64,000 nucleotides of DNA, from the NCBI GenBank assembly GCA_025642075.2, contig JAODUO010000034.1, positions 275,001 to 339,000 of the forward strand, written 5' to 3'. The translations under genes were made by a program, and so were the position numbers. Below the pieces are notes generated by a model, which did no database searches, was not told the origin of the DNA, and worked only from the letters and a program-made list of their open reading frames with translations. How positions within the stretch are numbered: the stretch's first letter is position 1; each line of letters starts with the position of its first letter. Below are positions 42,171 through 53,922 of this stretch, in pieces. This DNA comes from Ridgeia piscesae. Taxonomy: Eukaryota > Annelida > Polychaeta > Sabellida > Siboglinidae.

Positions 42171-43278
42171 GAGAGAAATGTCTTTCCAAATACGTTTCTT
42201 ACGGAGGTTCGTATACATATTAGTATAAATGGTCATTTCAGAAAATGTCACAAACACATTAAGTTAGGTTTATTTTCTATTTTATTTATATTATTGAGTC
42301 ATATTTAGAATGGCAATGCATCTACAATCATCGATGTACAAGTATACCAACAAAATTCAAGCTAACAAATCACATATTCTGACATTCACATATCCACATG
42401 CAATAGTAAGGTGAAACGTATCACAACTACTGAGAGCTATAGTCAGGTAATATAATGTTTACCAATATATTTATCCTGCAATTTAGACCATCTTTTTATC
42501 CACGTAACTAAATGAACATAAACTAAGTTTAGCATAATATATTGAAACTAAAAATGTGTGATCAAACATATTTGGGATCTTACGTTTTATGTCTGTTCTA
42601 ACACTTATATGGCTGGTATTACTTTATTCTTTTTTACATCAGAATAATAATTACATTGAATTCCTTATATCTCAAAACATATGAAACGACTCAGACTTCA
42701 AGTTTCTATACCGTTTATTGCCAAAGATATAGCGATTATAAGACTTGGTAACCGGTGGCGGCCATCATGAATTTTCTCATGAAAAAAGGGGACGACAAAA
42801 ATGGAAAGTTTTTCAATTCTTGAGGGTCAATATAACTGAAAAACCCACAACTATTAAAAAAATATATGAAAAAGTCAGAGAATGACACAATAGCATACAG
42901 TAGATCCCTCTCCCTAGATCTGCCACTGCTTGCAGTATATAATAATAAGAAAATTTCTCTAGCGCCATAAATCTAGATAAATTCCATTCGGAGGGGCATA
43001 AATATGTAAACATGTATATATGCAGAATAGTAATAAGTTACGTAAGATTAATAACATTTTATTTGTTAAATGTAATTACAGTACATGTGATAACATAAAA
43101 TAAAATAGTAGTAATAACTGATAAACAAGTTCAAACTAAAGATGATTCTTAAAGTAAAGGGTATATTGATAATAAATGAGTGAAGATATAAATAAAGCTA
43201 AATATGGTTACATTCTGGTCGCAGTCAGCACTGCAATACACGGTACCACGTGACTGACGTGAGCGTAGCGTGGGTAGT
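42171..43278. other. Intergenic / ADPRH 3' flank, no gene recognised
   Basis: AT-rich. Downstream of the ADPRH stop (minus strand) there is a possible poly(A) signal on the minus strand at about 43187-43199 (plus-strand tttattt-type sequence is sparse); I cannot place the 3' end firmly. Confidence 0.4.
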
Positions 43279-45452
43279 TCACCGCTGCTGACTCAGCACA
43301 AATAGTTGTCGTCCCAGAGTCTCGAGGCGGTCTCGATACTCCAGTCTCTCGTAGTTGTTGGCGGGGACGCCGTGGAAGCCAAACATGACCCCGAACCACG
43401 CAGCGGCCATGGTGCCCGTGCTGTCGCTGTCTCCGCCGTGGAAAACGGCATGGTCGCACAGCTTGTGCCACGACGACCCGGCAGCCAGGACGGCGTCGTA
43501 GGCAATCATCGGGGCGTCGTGGCCGCTGGCGCCGGCCCAACCGCTGTAGCTCAGCGTCTTGTAGAACGTGTCCCGTGCGTCGACGCCGTAGTCTTGCGGG
43601 AACACGGGCTGCGAGCTGCCGTCGGAGATGCCTCGAACCTTCAAATAGTTGGTCCACGCGTCGCGGAAGTAAGACCAGGCGGCGACATTCTCGTCCACGT
43701 ACTGCCCGGCATCCATAACGTACTGCAGGCTACGCTCAAGCACCTCCATCAGCCCGGCACCCCACGCCCGTGGCGCCTTGCCCTGCACGGCGTACGAGGT
43801 GAAGAGCGCGCCGGCAAGCGAGCCGAGGAACCCGGTCGGGTGATGGTGCGTCATGCGGCCAGCCTCGATGCTTACGGCCACCAGGTCGTCGAGTTGCTCG
43901 GGGTATGGGTACCGCAGACCGATACACATGGCCCTCATGGCGGCGCCACAGCCCCCGCCCCGAGGGTTGAACGACAGCTGGTAGCCGAGTGGCTGGGTGG
44001 CACGGAGGACTGACACCGATTTCATGCATGTATAACCAGGCGACCGGGCGACCATGTCCGTCATGCTTTTGATGTAGCTGTCCGCGAGCTGACGAAGGTA
44101 GCAACAGGTGTACGCATACAACATTTAATTCAAACAGACAGTCCCACTAAAATATAATAAATATAATCTTATATAGAGTGTTCACTGTAGCGCCATCTGA
44201 AAATCTGCTCACCGCTCTATTAACTATTTTGATAATTTATAGATATAAAATAATGATTGTTCACATTCACACAATCACATATAGACAAATAGTGTATGAA
44301 TTTAGCAAAAAGGTCAGGATCGGATATAATATGCGCTTACAACTACAGCCAGAACGATACACTACTTCACGATATCACGATATCACGATATCACGATATC
44401 ACGATATCACGATATCACGATATCACGATACAAGACAAGACAAGACAAGACAAGACAAGACAAGACAAGACAAGACAAGACAAGACAAGACAAGACAAGA
44501 CAAGACAAGACAAGACAAGATTGTATATGTCGATTTTATTTTTATAAACATATTAACACTACTAGCACCTACACAATCGGCTGATAATCTGTTCCATTCA
44601 TTTACTGTTCTTTGTGAAAATGAGAATGTTCTAATATCTAGTCTACACTGCTTCTTTGCTAATGTAACTCCATGTCCTCTAGTCCTTTCTCTTCCTTAAC
44701 CGAGAACAAAATATTTCTGTCAATATTTTCATACCCATTCAATGCTTTGAGCACCTCAATCTGATCTCCTCTCAATCTTCTGATTTCTAGTGTTGGTAAT
44801 CCACATTCTTTTAGACGCATTTCGTAACTAATATTCCTGGGTTTTTGTATCATTTTGGTTGCTCTCCTTTGTACTCTTTCTAGTATACCAATATCCTTCT
44901 TACGATATGGCCTCCATGCCAGTAGGCAACATTCTAAATGAGGCCTAACTATTGTTTTGTACAGCGGTATTATTAGTTCTTTTTCCTTGTACACTATATT
45001 TCGCCTAATTAATCCAATAATTTTGGTTTTCCATCGCTGCTGCAATTCCACACTGCTCTGATACCTTCATGTCAGCACCAATACTTAACCCTAAGTCCTT
45101 TTCCTTTACGGTAGTATTTAGTACGGTATCACCCATTGTATATTGTGCGTCTTCATTCCCATGTCCTGTGTGGAGGCACTTACACTTCCCAAAATTAAAC
45201 AGCATTTGCCACTTCTCAGACCGTTCCGTCAACTTATTCAGATCATCTTGTAATTGCTGTCTATCTGCATCACTTTTATTTTTTCTAAACACTTTTGTAT
45301 CGTCCGCAAACTTCAACACCTTGTTTGTTATATAATCATCTAAATCATTGATATATATATTAAGAATAAAATAGGTTCCAATAATGATCCCTGCGGTACT
45401 CCACTAAAAACCGATTTCCGTTATACGTATTGGCCCACAGAGGTCACGATAC

Positions 45453-45518
<66 letters not shown>

Positions 45519-47005
45519 CGATACAATCTGCGTTTATTTAAATGGCAATAAAACAGTAAACAACTCGTTTATTTATTATGAGCGCCTGAAACGAAGTAAT
45601 TCCTGTCAAACTCAATTGTTTCATACGCAATGCTGACTTCGAAACCGAAGTGCGTGTATGTCAAGTGTTACAATATTTTGATTCCGCCGATCTACTTTCA
45701 TATAATACTTCACTCCAAGCGAGTTTGTAACATCCTGTTCGCACACCTCTGACAGATTAGGTTTTCGAGATTTAACACATATATTCGCCAGACGGGAGGA
45801 TTAGTGCTGTGTGAAACTTTTCGCAGATGTATCGCCATAAAGTCTACCGATATTACAGTGGCGCAGCTAAAATGAGGCCGGATCGCAAGTAGGCTGTCGG
45901 TTACGGAGGTGTGTGTTCACGCAGACAAGGCCACTCTACTGCAGCCGTCACGGCACTCCAGTATCACCGAGGTCCAAATTGCACGTGTGCATTGAAAAAG
46001 GAGCGCCGTGGCTCAGGGGTAGGGCGTCGGACTCTCGTCTAAGAGGACCCGGGTTCGAATCCTGTGCTGCGGTGTTAAAACCTTGGGCAAGTATTTTCAC
46101 TCTACACTGCTCCAGTCCACTCGACTGTATAAATGAGTACCTGGCTATAGACAAGTGATGGATGTGTACGAGCAGCCTTCGTGCATTAATTGAAGCATAT
46201 GGCTGGATGCTCCCCAGAGAAGTTGAGATGGTGTTTGATTGAACAGGTCTGCCAGGGAAGTAATGTGTAAAGCGCTTTGAGCAATCCTGAGGATTGGATA
46301 CTGCGCTATATAAGAACTTACCTTTACTATCACCGAGGTCCAAATTGCACGTGTGCATTGAAAAACGAGTAGTGTGTAAATATTTTACATATATTATAGT
46401 CATAATATATAGATAATATAGACGTAATACATGTTATAACGCGATATGTTGTTGACACATAGACAGTTCTGGGTTAGGCTGGACGTTTGTTGCTCCACAA
46501 AGATTATTTTGCCTACCATCCTATCGTTCCGGTCGTATTTAAAACCCTGCTTGAACGGTGATATTAGTAGCATCCATTTACATGTTATGTCAATCACCAG
46601 AGAATTCCAGAGAGACAACAGCAAGATATATGACAAATAAAAGACAATAATTATTACGGAGAAACATGTAAAATCCGAACACACTAAATAAAAATGTGCT
46701 CTTGCAAGTTTTACACATGTAATTGTTACACAAACCTGGAGGTACAATTGCTTGCGATCACTGTTCGGACCGCTCGGTGACGCCACCAGTGCTTCCGCCG
46801 TCGCCAGATGCATGACGGTATCGTCGCTGACGTTCCACTCCGGAAGCGCCACGTCGATGTTTTCGATTCCACCAAGGTCAGCCAGCTCCCTGTGGATCTG
46901 TTTTCCCGATGCACAGAATTCCCACTTTCCTCTTTTGTAGCCGAGCGCGTCCCCCGTCCCGCCAAGAACCATACACGCGACGTAGCGTGTCTTCAGCTCA
47001 GTCAT
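43279..47005 (-). CDS. ADPRH: ADP-ribosylarginine hydrolase (ADP-ribosylglycohydrolase, ARH1 type), two exons
   Basis: Exon 1 is 47005-46736 (90 codons, donor CAG|gtttgt) and exon 2 is 44088-43279 (269 codons plus stop, acceptor tcgtcag); both junctions are phase 0. The product is 359 residues, very close to the usual ARH1 length of about 357. It removes ADP-ribose from arginine in the cytosol, reversing mono-ADP-ribosylation, with Mg2+ as cofactor. Visible signatures: [13 protein letters not shown] (18-30), [15 protein letters not shown] (59-73) with the acidic metal ligands, [18 protein letters not shown] (134-151), [16 protein letters not shown] (167-182), [17 protein letters not shown] (278-294) and [10 protein letters not shown] (306-315), the second acidic metal-binding motif. 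All key residues appear intact. Its 2647-bp intron hosts a LINE 3' end, microsatellites and a SINE. Unlike flanking transposons, the gene is GC-rich and undamaged, so it is probably functional. Confidence 0.95.
44368..44521. repeat. (ATATCACG)n and (CAAGA)n microsatellites
   Basis: An 8-bp repeat cgatatca (about eight copies, 44370-44430) is followed by about 18 copies of the pentanucleotide caaga (44429-44521). The pentamer run is the 3' tail of the minus-strand LINE that follows. Confidence 0.95.
44522..45440 (-). mobile_element. 5'-truncated CR1/L2-group LINE, 3' end of reverse transcriptase
   Basis: Minus-strand pieces: an IPQGS-like RT segment near 45390-45410, [18 protein letters not shown] (45260-45316; F-A-D-D is the catalytic RT motif C), [20 protein letters not shown], and the C-terminal [20 protein letters not shown] with [12 protein letters not shown]. 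Stops/frameshift near 45020 split the frame. The element ends in the (tcttg)n repeat (plus strand caaga), as expected for LINEs whose 3' ends are short tandem repeats. It lies inside the ADPRH intron, transcribed in the same direction as the gene. Confidence 0.85.
45453..45517. repeat. (TA)n microsatellite
   Basis: Uninterrupted TA run of about 32 repeats in the ADPRH intron. Confidence 0.97.
46000..46327 (+). mobile_element. tRNA-derived SINE with perfect 38-bp target-site duplication
   Basis: The head has tRNA promoter boxes: A box gtggctcaggggtagggcg (about 46008-46026) and B box gggttcgaatcc (46050-46061). The body contains gagtacctggctatagacaa, gattgaacaggtctgcc, taaagcgctttgagcaatcc and the tail ctatataagaacttac. 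The 38-bp segment at 45962-45999 (tatcaccgaggtccaaattg and onward to gaaaaa) recurs identically at 46328-46365, marking a recent insertion on the opposite strand to ADPRH within its intron. Confidence 0.92.
46366..46735 (-). other. 5' part of the ADPRH intron, no other feature
   Basis: Open frame continuing from exon 1 past the donor (to 46400) is intronic read-through. Nothing else recognised. Confidence 0.6.
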
Positions 47006-47820
47006 GGCTCGCTACAAATACGTGTATGCAACAGATTGTACAGCTTCTCGTACACAAAAAGAGCTACGTTTTTGAAACAATCGTGGTGTCTTGTGTACCG
47101 TTTTTCCCGCTAACGCTAAAATCACTGACATTGAAAACAATGTACATGAAATCTGGAAAGACACACACTCACGAAGTTTCTGGTACCTTACTCTCTCCAA
47201 TGAAAACGGACAGCAATAATAGTGTCCACGAGTAACTGAGCTGCCCCCTTTTCGGACATCGAATAGAGTCAATAATTATTATACAGTTAGCTTTCCCATT
47301 GGCAGGGCTTACAGGGAAATGTAGTGCAATCGTTCCTACAACAGTTATAACACTTTTCATCGGCTGTTATAATAACCTCACTGGCGTGCTAACAGATTTA
47401 AAAGAATATATGTCTCCAATTCCCTATATGTGTGACAACTATCGGCGCCGTAACTTCATTTATGTTGCAGTAACACAGTAACACGGTAACCACCGTAACC
47501 CGGTAACCCCGGTAACCCGGTAAGAGCTACGTGAAGTTCGATTGTCATTCAAAACACGAGTGACAGCTACTGTATATAGACGAGCGGGTTAATTGTTGAT
47601 GTTCAATGACGTGTTACATCAGTTTATTGCTGGACGCCAATGAACCGTGAAAGCGGAGGTGTACGCAGTATCTCACGCGTCTCGGCCACACCGTCACCTC
47701 ACTCACCTCACCACCTGCTCGTAATAGTAACATCAACATACATGTTTCCTACGATAAACCAACCATGCAGACGTTACACGAAAACAGATTTAACCGTCCG
47801 ATGGCGAAGAAGCCCGTAAG
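47006..47820. other. ADPRH upstream region and a gtaacc-rich tract
   Basis: No gene recognised. At 47466-47525 there is a short degenerate repeat of ggtaaccc/agtaacac units. I looked here for a left LTR matching sequence after 51220 and found none. Confidence 0.5.
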
Positions 47821-47831
47821 GCTCTGTACAA

Positions 47832-48038
47832 GTGCAAGTTGTGGGTGTAGACAAGGACAGCACTGGCGTCGAAGGAGGTTTCTTTGTGTCAGCTATACAC
47901 AACAACACACAACAGTGTGAATGGATCGCCTTGTTGACAGTATGTGACAGTCTTGTGCCGTTGAAAGTAGACAGCGGTGCCCAGGTGAATATACTGAGTC
48001 TGAGCGATTATGAGGGGCTTGCCAGTAAGCCCTACTGA
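47832..48038 (+). pseudogene. Gypsy-like aspartic protease fragment
   Basis: The fragment contains VPLKVDSGAQVNILSLSDYE, where D-S-G-A is the retropepsin active-site motif followed by the usual hydrophobic V-N-I-L. It ends at a stop 10 residues later, and sequence downstream to 48360 continues in other frames. Confidence 0.8.
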
Positions 48039-48397
48039 CAGAGCGACGTCCCAAGCTGAAAACGTACAATGAAGAAAACATCGAAACTCTTGGAATGTGC
48101 ATTGCTACAGTCAACCACATGGGAAAGAAACATAGACTACAATTTGTAGGTTGTTCCCAAAGGAAGACAGTCACTTATCGGTGCCAGCGAATGGGCTTGG
48201 TGACAAGAGAGTGTGGCGTACGGATAGTTTGCACAGTTAAAGAAAATGGGGTCCTGACAAGTGCAGAAATAAAGAAAGAGTACCCGGATATATTCAAGGG
48301 ACTAGGCTGTACTGTGTACCCTTTGTGGCGAGGGAAGTCCCGCAGTCTCAGAAGCAGAAGTTGAAGAAAAAAGCTTGACAGACTGGTTCAGACAGGG

Positions 48398-49117
48398 GTG
48401 CTGGTCAAAGCCGAAAGACCAACGGATTGGGTGCTGCCACTGGTGATAGTGGAGAAGCCCAACGGTGATCTGAGACTGTGTCTAGATCCAATGGACCTCA
48501 ATGAATACATCAGAAGAGAACACTACCACCTGTCACACAGGTCTGAAATCCTCAGTGAGATGGCAGATGCAAGGTACTTTACCAAAATGGACGCATCACA
48601 AGGGTTCTACAAAACTCAGCTAGACGAAGAGAGTACACAGCTATGTACAGTCGCTACGCCTTTCGTCCGATACTCCTTCAAAACACTTCCATATGGGATC
48701 AACTGCGCACCAGAAATATTCCACGCCAAGATTCAGCAACTGTTCGAAAGCGAGACAGGAGTCAAAGTCTTCATGGATGACATAGTCGTCTGGGGACGAA
48801 CAAGAGAAGAGCACGACGCTCGACTGAAGAGGGCGTTGGCCACCGTCAGACGCTCTGGACTCAAACTGAACGAGAAAAAGTGCGTATTTGTTGTCACAGA
48901 ATTTACGTACTTAGGAGAAAAGCCAGATCCGGACAAAGTTGCTGGAATTTGCAACATGCCAGTACCCACGACCAAAGAGGAAGTACAGAGAGCACTTGGC
49001 ATGGTAAACTACATGGCCAAGTTTGTGCCGAACTTGGCGGTAAAGACAACAGCCCTGAGACAACTGCTACTCGAGAAGAACGACTGGCAGTGGGAAGCCG
49101 AACAGGCAAAGGAATGA
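48398..49117 (+). pseudogene. Gypsy-like reverse transcriptase
   Basis: 239 codons. Visible RT motifs: PLVIVEKPNGDLRLCLDP, ADARYFTKMDASQGFYKTQL (motif A Asp), RYSFKTLPYGINCAPEIFH (motif B) and VKVFMDDIVVWG (catalytic FMDD). The thumb/connection reads LGMVNYMAKFVPNLA. A TGA at 49115-49117 interrupts the frame, which then continues into RNase H. Confidence 0.92.
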
Positions 49118-50032
49118 CAAGACATAAAAGACTTCTTCACGACGGAACCACTCCTGAAGTTCTATGATCCAGCTAGAAGAAGCAAAATATCAAGTGATGC
49201 TTCAAAGGATGGCTTGGGAGCCGTACTTCTACAGGAGCACGATGGAACTTGGCTTCCAGTTGCGTTCATCTCGCGTGCCATGACCTCTGCAGAAAAGAAC
49301 TATGCTCAAATTGAGAAGGAGCTTCTATGGCTAGTCTTTACATGTGAGAAGTTCCATGAGTATGTGTATGGGGCTACGGTAATAAGAGAAACCGACCACA
49401 AGCCCTTGGTTTCACTCCACAAGAAGAATATGTGCAATCTGACGCCTCGCCTACAACGAATGATGCTGCGATTGAGAAGGTATGACTTGAAACTCGAGTT
49501 CAAACCGGGAAAATACCTGATAGTAGCCGACACTCTGGTACGTGCATTTGACAAAAGTGTAAAGAAGAGTAATATAGAAGAGGAGATCAAAGCACACGTG
49601 GATATGATCAGACACAATGCACAAGTGAGTGATCCAATGTCGGAAAAGATTGCCATCCACACGAAGGAAGATGAGGAACTACAAGATGTCCTGAATGCAG
49701 TGCACTTCGGATGGAAAAGTGATCATGCGCAATCACTGAAACCATACTACCACTTCAGAGGTGCTATCATTGAAATCGATGGGGTGTTGGTGAAAGGACC
49801 GAAAGTTATCATACCTAAAACACTACAAGGTGATATGCTTAAGAAGATTCACGAAGAACATCTAGGAATAGAAAAATGCCAGGCCAGAGCAAGACAAGTG
49901 ATGTACTGGCCCAACATCAACTGCATTGAAAACCACATAGGACGATGCGGTACATGTCAGAAACACAGGTACAAGCAGGCAAAAGAGCCAATGGAACAAC
50001 ATGAAGTACCCAAAAACCTCGGCGGAAGATAG
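49118..50032 (+). pseudogene. Gypsy-like RNase H and integrase zinc finger
   Basis: The frame continues from the RT after the TGA. RNase H is recognised by SSDASKDGLGAVLLQ, YAQIEKELLWLVFTCEKFH and TDHKPLVSL. The integrase N-terminal HHCC finger is HEEHLGIEKCQARARQVMYW with CGTCQKHR. Stop at 50030-50032, 10 residues after the finger. Confidence 0.9.
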
Positions 50033-50330
50033 GAGCCGACTTATTCACGCTAGTTTGCCAAGAACTTCTTGGTGGTTGTCGAGTGTCGACTATACATCAA
50101 ACTACCCAGAAGTAGCCAAACTAGAAGATCTGTCGTCCACAAACACCATAAGTCACATGAAATCCATCATGGCAAGACACGGTCTTCCTTCTGTGGTTGT
50201 GTCAGATAATGGACCACAGTTCAGCAGCCGTGAGTTCCGACATTTTGCAAAGCAATACGGCTTCAAACATGTGACATCTAGTCCTGATACCCACAGAGTA
50301 ATGGAAAGGCGGAAAAAGCGGTACAAATAG
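50001..50330 (+). pseudogene. Gypsy-like integrase catalytic core fragment
   Basis: A different frame from the zinc finger: VDYTSNYPEVAKLEDLSS, MARHGLPSVVVSDNGPQFSS (the second catalytic Asp in SDNGPQF) and FRHFAKQYGFKHVTSSP. The frame ends shortly after HRVMERRKKRYK, where the catalytic Glu would be expected. Confidence 0.85.
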
Positions 50331-50945
50331 TGAAGCGTTTGTTGAAGAAAGCCAAAGGAGAATGACGAGGATCCGTACCTGGCAATGCTAAACTACAGAA
50401 CTTCACCACTGTTGGGAAGTGACCGATCTCCTCGAGAGATCTCAATGAACAGAAAACTGAGAACGAAGCAGCCCAGCGCAGAAGAACATGTCGCCATGCA
50501 CAAGTTGCCAGACATCAAACAGAAGCGCTATTATGATCAGGTAGCAATCAACTCAAGCCACTAGAGACTACTGACACAGTCAGGGTCAGAGGTGATGGTG
50601 TGTGGAGTGAGAATGCGCAAGTACTGGCAAGGGTAGCACCCAACTCGTACGTGGTGGAGCTTGAGAGGGGTAGGCGTTTACGAAGAAACAGACGTCATCT
50701 GCTAAAGACACAAGAGGTTTGTGCCAGTACACGATGATGACGACGACAGAGAGAAAGGGGTTTGTGTAGATCACCCGTCGGGAGGAGCCACAGTCTCAAC
50801 ACATCAGTCAGCAGTGACTCCGGAGGCAGCACAATCAAGCCACTCCACAGACCAGTCACAGCCTGTGTCAACAATGAGTGATGTGCGCACTACACGTAGT
50901 GGCCGGATCATCAAGCTGCCGAGTCGTTATGTACACGACTAAAGT
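50331..50945 (+). pseudogene. Integrase C-terminal remnants
   Basis: Fragmentary frames include a NYRTSPLL-like part near 50390-50420 and the final TRSGRIIKLPSRYVHD (50890-50940), which is the usual polyprotein end. Several stops and frame changes intervene. Confidence 0.7.
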
Positions 50946-51642
50946 GATAGCAATGGGCAGAATAATCCCATTCATATAACATTAGACGACACAAAGGGCA
51001 GTCTACCCTGGTTTCTAGTTATAAATGCAAGTTTCTTTGCCTATAAAGTAGATAATCAGGAGTAGTCAAACAGGACATTATCATGCCTTTAATTGGACTG
51101 ATACAAACTGAACAGTTAAGAACAGTGAATGAAGACTTACGAACTTGTGAGATAACATCGAAATGTGCAGAACTAATGTGCATAAAACTTATAATGTACT
51201 TTAGTTAAAGCAAGAAGGGAAGATGTAATGAGATTATCGTGGTGTTAAACACAGCACTTTACGGTAATACAAGACTGAGGTAATAAAGGCACTGTGGACT
51301 AGGGTAAAAGTTGACTCACGTGTTGCTTTTATGATACATACGGTAAACATTCATCAGATTCGATCGCCTCAACGTTTACTGTTCTCAGATTACGATCGAC
51401 TCAATGTTTATTGTTTCCGTCGACATCATCAGGTTCAATAAGAGAGGCTTAGCATAAAACGATGTTTGTTGTTTACACGAAAGGCGAGGCTGAGTCACCG
51501 CCGTTCACGGAATGTTAAGCTAATTAAGCCAACGCAGTACTATGTCAATCAATTCGCGTGAACGTTATTCATTATGAATAAATTCGAAGTCGAACAATTG
51601 GACGAGCGTTTATTCTTTCACCCTGAATCATGGGGTAAAAAC
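50946..51642. other. Downstream flank of the Gypsy-like element, possible LTR
   Basis: Non-coding. Sequence from about 51222 onward may be a 3' LTR, but its right border and a second copy are not seen. Confidence 0.4.
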
Positions 51643-53549
51643 TAGTGCTGGTTCGATATTCGATATATCGAAGTATCGCGATACTTGCGAAAGTTCGATA
51701 CCGATATTTAGTGGTATCGCGATACTTCGATATTTTTTGTATCGAACGCCCACTGTTCGATACCTTCGATACCTTCGATACTTTCGATACTTTCGATACC
51801 TTCGATACCTTCGATACCTTCGATACCTTCGATACCTTCGATACCTTCGATACTTTCGATATTTCGATACCTTCGATATTTCGATACTTGACATCGAGTC
51901 CATTCGACGACGTCGTTGCGAATACGCAACATAGTTGTCGATGACGACGTTGTTTATGGGAGCTATCACTACATCGCTTCGCAGCCTAAATTGACTTAGG
52001 CGTGGTTGCTTAAAAATAATATAACATAAAATGTGAATTGTTTTCTAAAAGTTTATTATAGAGTTAGTCTGTATAATAACTGTTTTCTGTGTGCGATTTT
52101 AGCCTAGGTCAGACTTCGCTTAGCCTCGTTATCCAAACCAAGGTTGAAGGTTCCTACGTGACGCTCTCGTTTGGTGGCACTACCATGTCATCTTTCTCCC
52201 TACTTTACTTACGGTTACGCGTACAAAAACACACATCCTATAGCATCCTATAACATGAGTGTTTATTGCACGCACTAGTATTTATGAAACTAGTTTAATA
52301 ATAATATTGTTAATAAATAATAATTATTCGAACGCGATGCGGAGGCTTTGTTTATCCGGGTTCCGTTTGGTGGCGCTGTTTGGTGTTTGGTGGCGCCACC
52401 ATTTGCCGTACACGACGCCCACAACCAAGACGAACGACAACAAGTCGCAACGTTCATCGCCAATTTAGCACTTTTCCAACAAAGAGTGTCTGCTATGCTA
52501 GAAACGTATCAAAGATAGCGGGGAAAATATATAGAATTTGACGAAACATGTCACCAATCAAGAAGCTATCAAAACGTGATGATCAACTTTCATCGTACGG
52601 CAAGTCGACGTCGTCGACGTCGTGGTCGTGGACAACGTCGCATTGCCATTGATGATTGACTCGAGAACGTGTTCTTTCGAAATATTCGACCATGAGCAAG
52701 CAGTGGACATCAAGTTACAGTCGAAGCGAATCGCCATCGGTTGCCGAATCTACTAAGTAACTGCGGCCACAGCGTCAAGAAGTGACATATACGACGTGAC
52801 TGATTAACGATGACGATTCGCTTACTGCATCTGCTGCCACTGTGACACTGGCACTGGCCAAACAGGTTCACCACTGGCAGAGCCAGAGGTAGAGGAAGAA
52901 ACTGACCTGTTCTTGAAAACAGTTGCAAAAACATTATGGGGTTTGTTATATGTACTTGATAACGTGGTATTTTAAGTTTTATATTTAACAAAATGGTGTG
53001 AACTGGGAAGTACAATTGTAATTTTAATTAATATTGTTTCTATTATTAATTAGTGTTATTTTATTGTAATATTGAATCTGTTGTTTGTGTAATTACATAA
53101 ATTGAAAATTGCATATTAATCATTGTTTGCATGACTATAAAATTATCACATATTTCCCTACAAGTGAAACATTTTGTGTGTTTCTGTGGCATTAGCCTAT
53201 GTGGATAGTAGTGTTTCTTTGGAGATCTCTAGTGTACTGTATTACACTTATAAGGTAAATTGCGAGTATCGATTAAAAATCTGGTATCGATTGATATCGA
53301 AGAATTCTGGTATCGAACCAGTAATATATCGATCGGTATCGAAAAATTCTGGTATCGAACCAGTAATATATCAATTGGTATCGAAGAATTCTTATATCGA
53401 ACCAGCACTACTTCTGTTGCATACTGTGCTTCTACTGGGAACTGTGTTCTATGTGAAAATTAGACTTAATTACAACGTAAGTATCGAGTATCGAAAACAA
53501 TTCAGGTATCGATCGGTATCGAACAAAACGTGGTATCGAATCAGGACTA
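51643..53549. mobile_element. hAT-like non-autonomous or decayed DNA transposon with 8-bp target duplication
   Basis: Left end TAGTGCTGGTTCGATA (51643-51658); right end, read inverted from 53549, TAGTCCTGATTCGATA: 14 of 16 match. It is flanked by gtaaaaac (51635-51642) and gtaacaac (53550-53557), an 8-bp direct repeat with one mismatch, the size generated by hAT transposases. Both subterminal zones (51650-51900 and 53260-53545) are dense in tcgata/tatcga motifs, probable transposase-binding repeats. No transposase frame is recognisable in the interior, which also holds unexplained AT-rich sequence. Confidence 0.8.
51756..51896. repeat. (TTCGATACC)n 9-bp array within the hAT-like element
   Basis: About 14 units of ttcgatacc/ttcgatact. 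Divisible by three, so several frames are open (DTFDTF, RYLRYL, EGIEGI repeats); not coding. Confidence 0.96.
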
Positions 53550-53557
53550 GTAACAAC

Positions 53558-53922
53558 ACTGATTCTGGCGAGCGCAACTAGATTACACAACACATTCTTC
53601 AAATCTTTCGTACGGTGAGAATGACGGGGTTCACTCTTACAAGACGGTGCGGCGACGCGTGACGATAGCGACGACTCTACCACCATGCAAAGGGTGACGT
53701 CATAGGCTCAGCAATTATAGGATGTTTTATTGGAACAATCTCAAACTTGTCAAAATACTATGTGAAGAAGTACCTTTTTGTTGGTGGTCTCGTTCTTCGT
53801 GTAATTGATGTAGACCTATCAGCGTAATCGTTAACAGCTGTCTGACAAATACACACTCCGTCAGTCGTACTGTGACCTACTGCGAGCTAATACTGTCTGA
53901 CGGCCGCCGATTGGTGATCAAT
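53558..53922. other. Intergenic between transposons, nothing recognised
   Basis: No domain or repeat relationship seen. Confidence 0.5.

Larger units (their letters stand above)
47820..51230 (+). mobile_element. Decayed Ty3/Gypsy-like retroelement (protease, RT, RNase H, integrase), no gag or 5' LTR seen
   Basis: Domains occur in Gypsy order: aspartic protease, reverse transcriptase, RNase H, integrase zinc finger, integrase core, C-terminal region. Frames shift and stop codons occur after the protease, at the RT/RNase H border (TGA 49115-49117), before the integrase core and beyond it, so it cannot be autonomous. The sequence aagcaagaagggaagatgta at about 51204-51223 resembles a polypurine tract followed by a TG dinucleotide, a plausible 3' LTR start, but without a left partner this is unproved. 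Confidence 0.88.

Noticed and set aside
43306..44013. 235-codon plus-strand frame
   Set aside because: It is antisense to the ADPRH catalytic exon, a GC-rich shadow frame without a domain.
46008..46080. A functional tRNA gene
   Set aside because: A and B boxes are present but cloverleaf pairing and an acceptor stem are not, and the sequence continues into a SINE body.
47460..47530. Possible left LTR or telomere-like repeat (gtaaccc units)
   Set aside because: It does not match the sequence after 51220, and the units are irregular and few.
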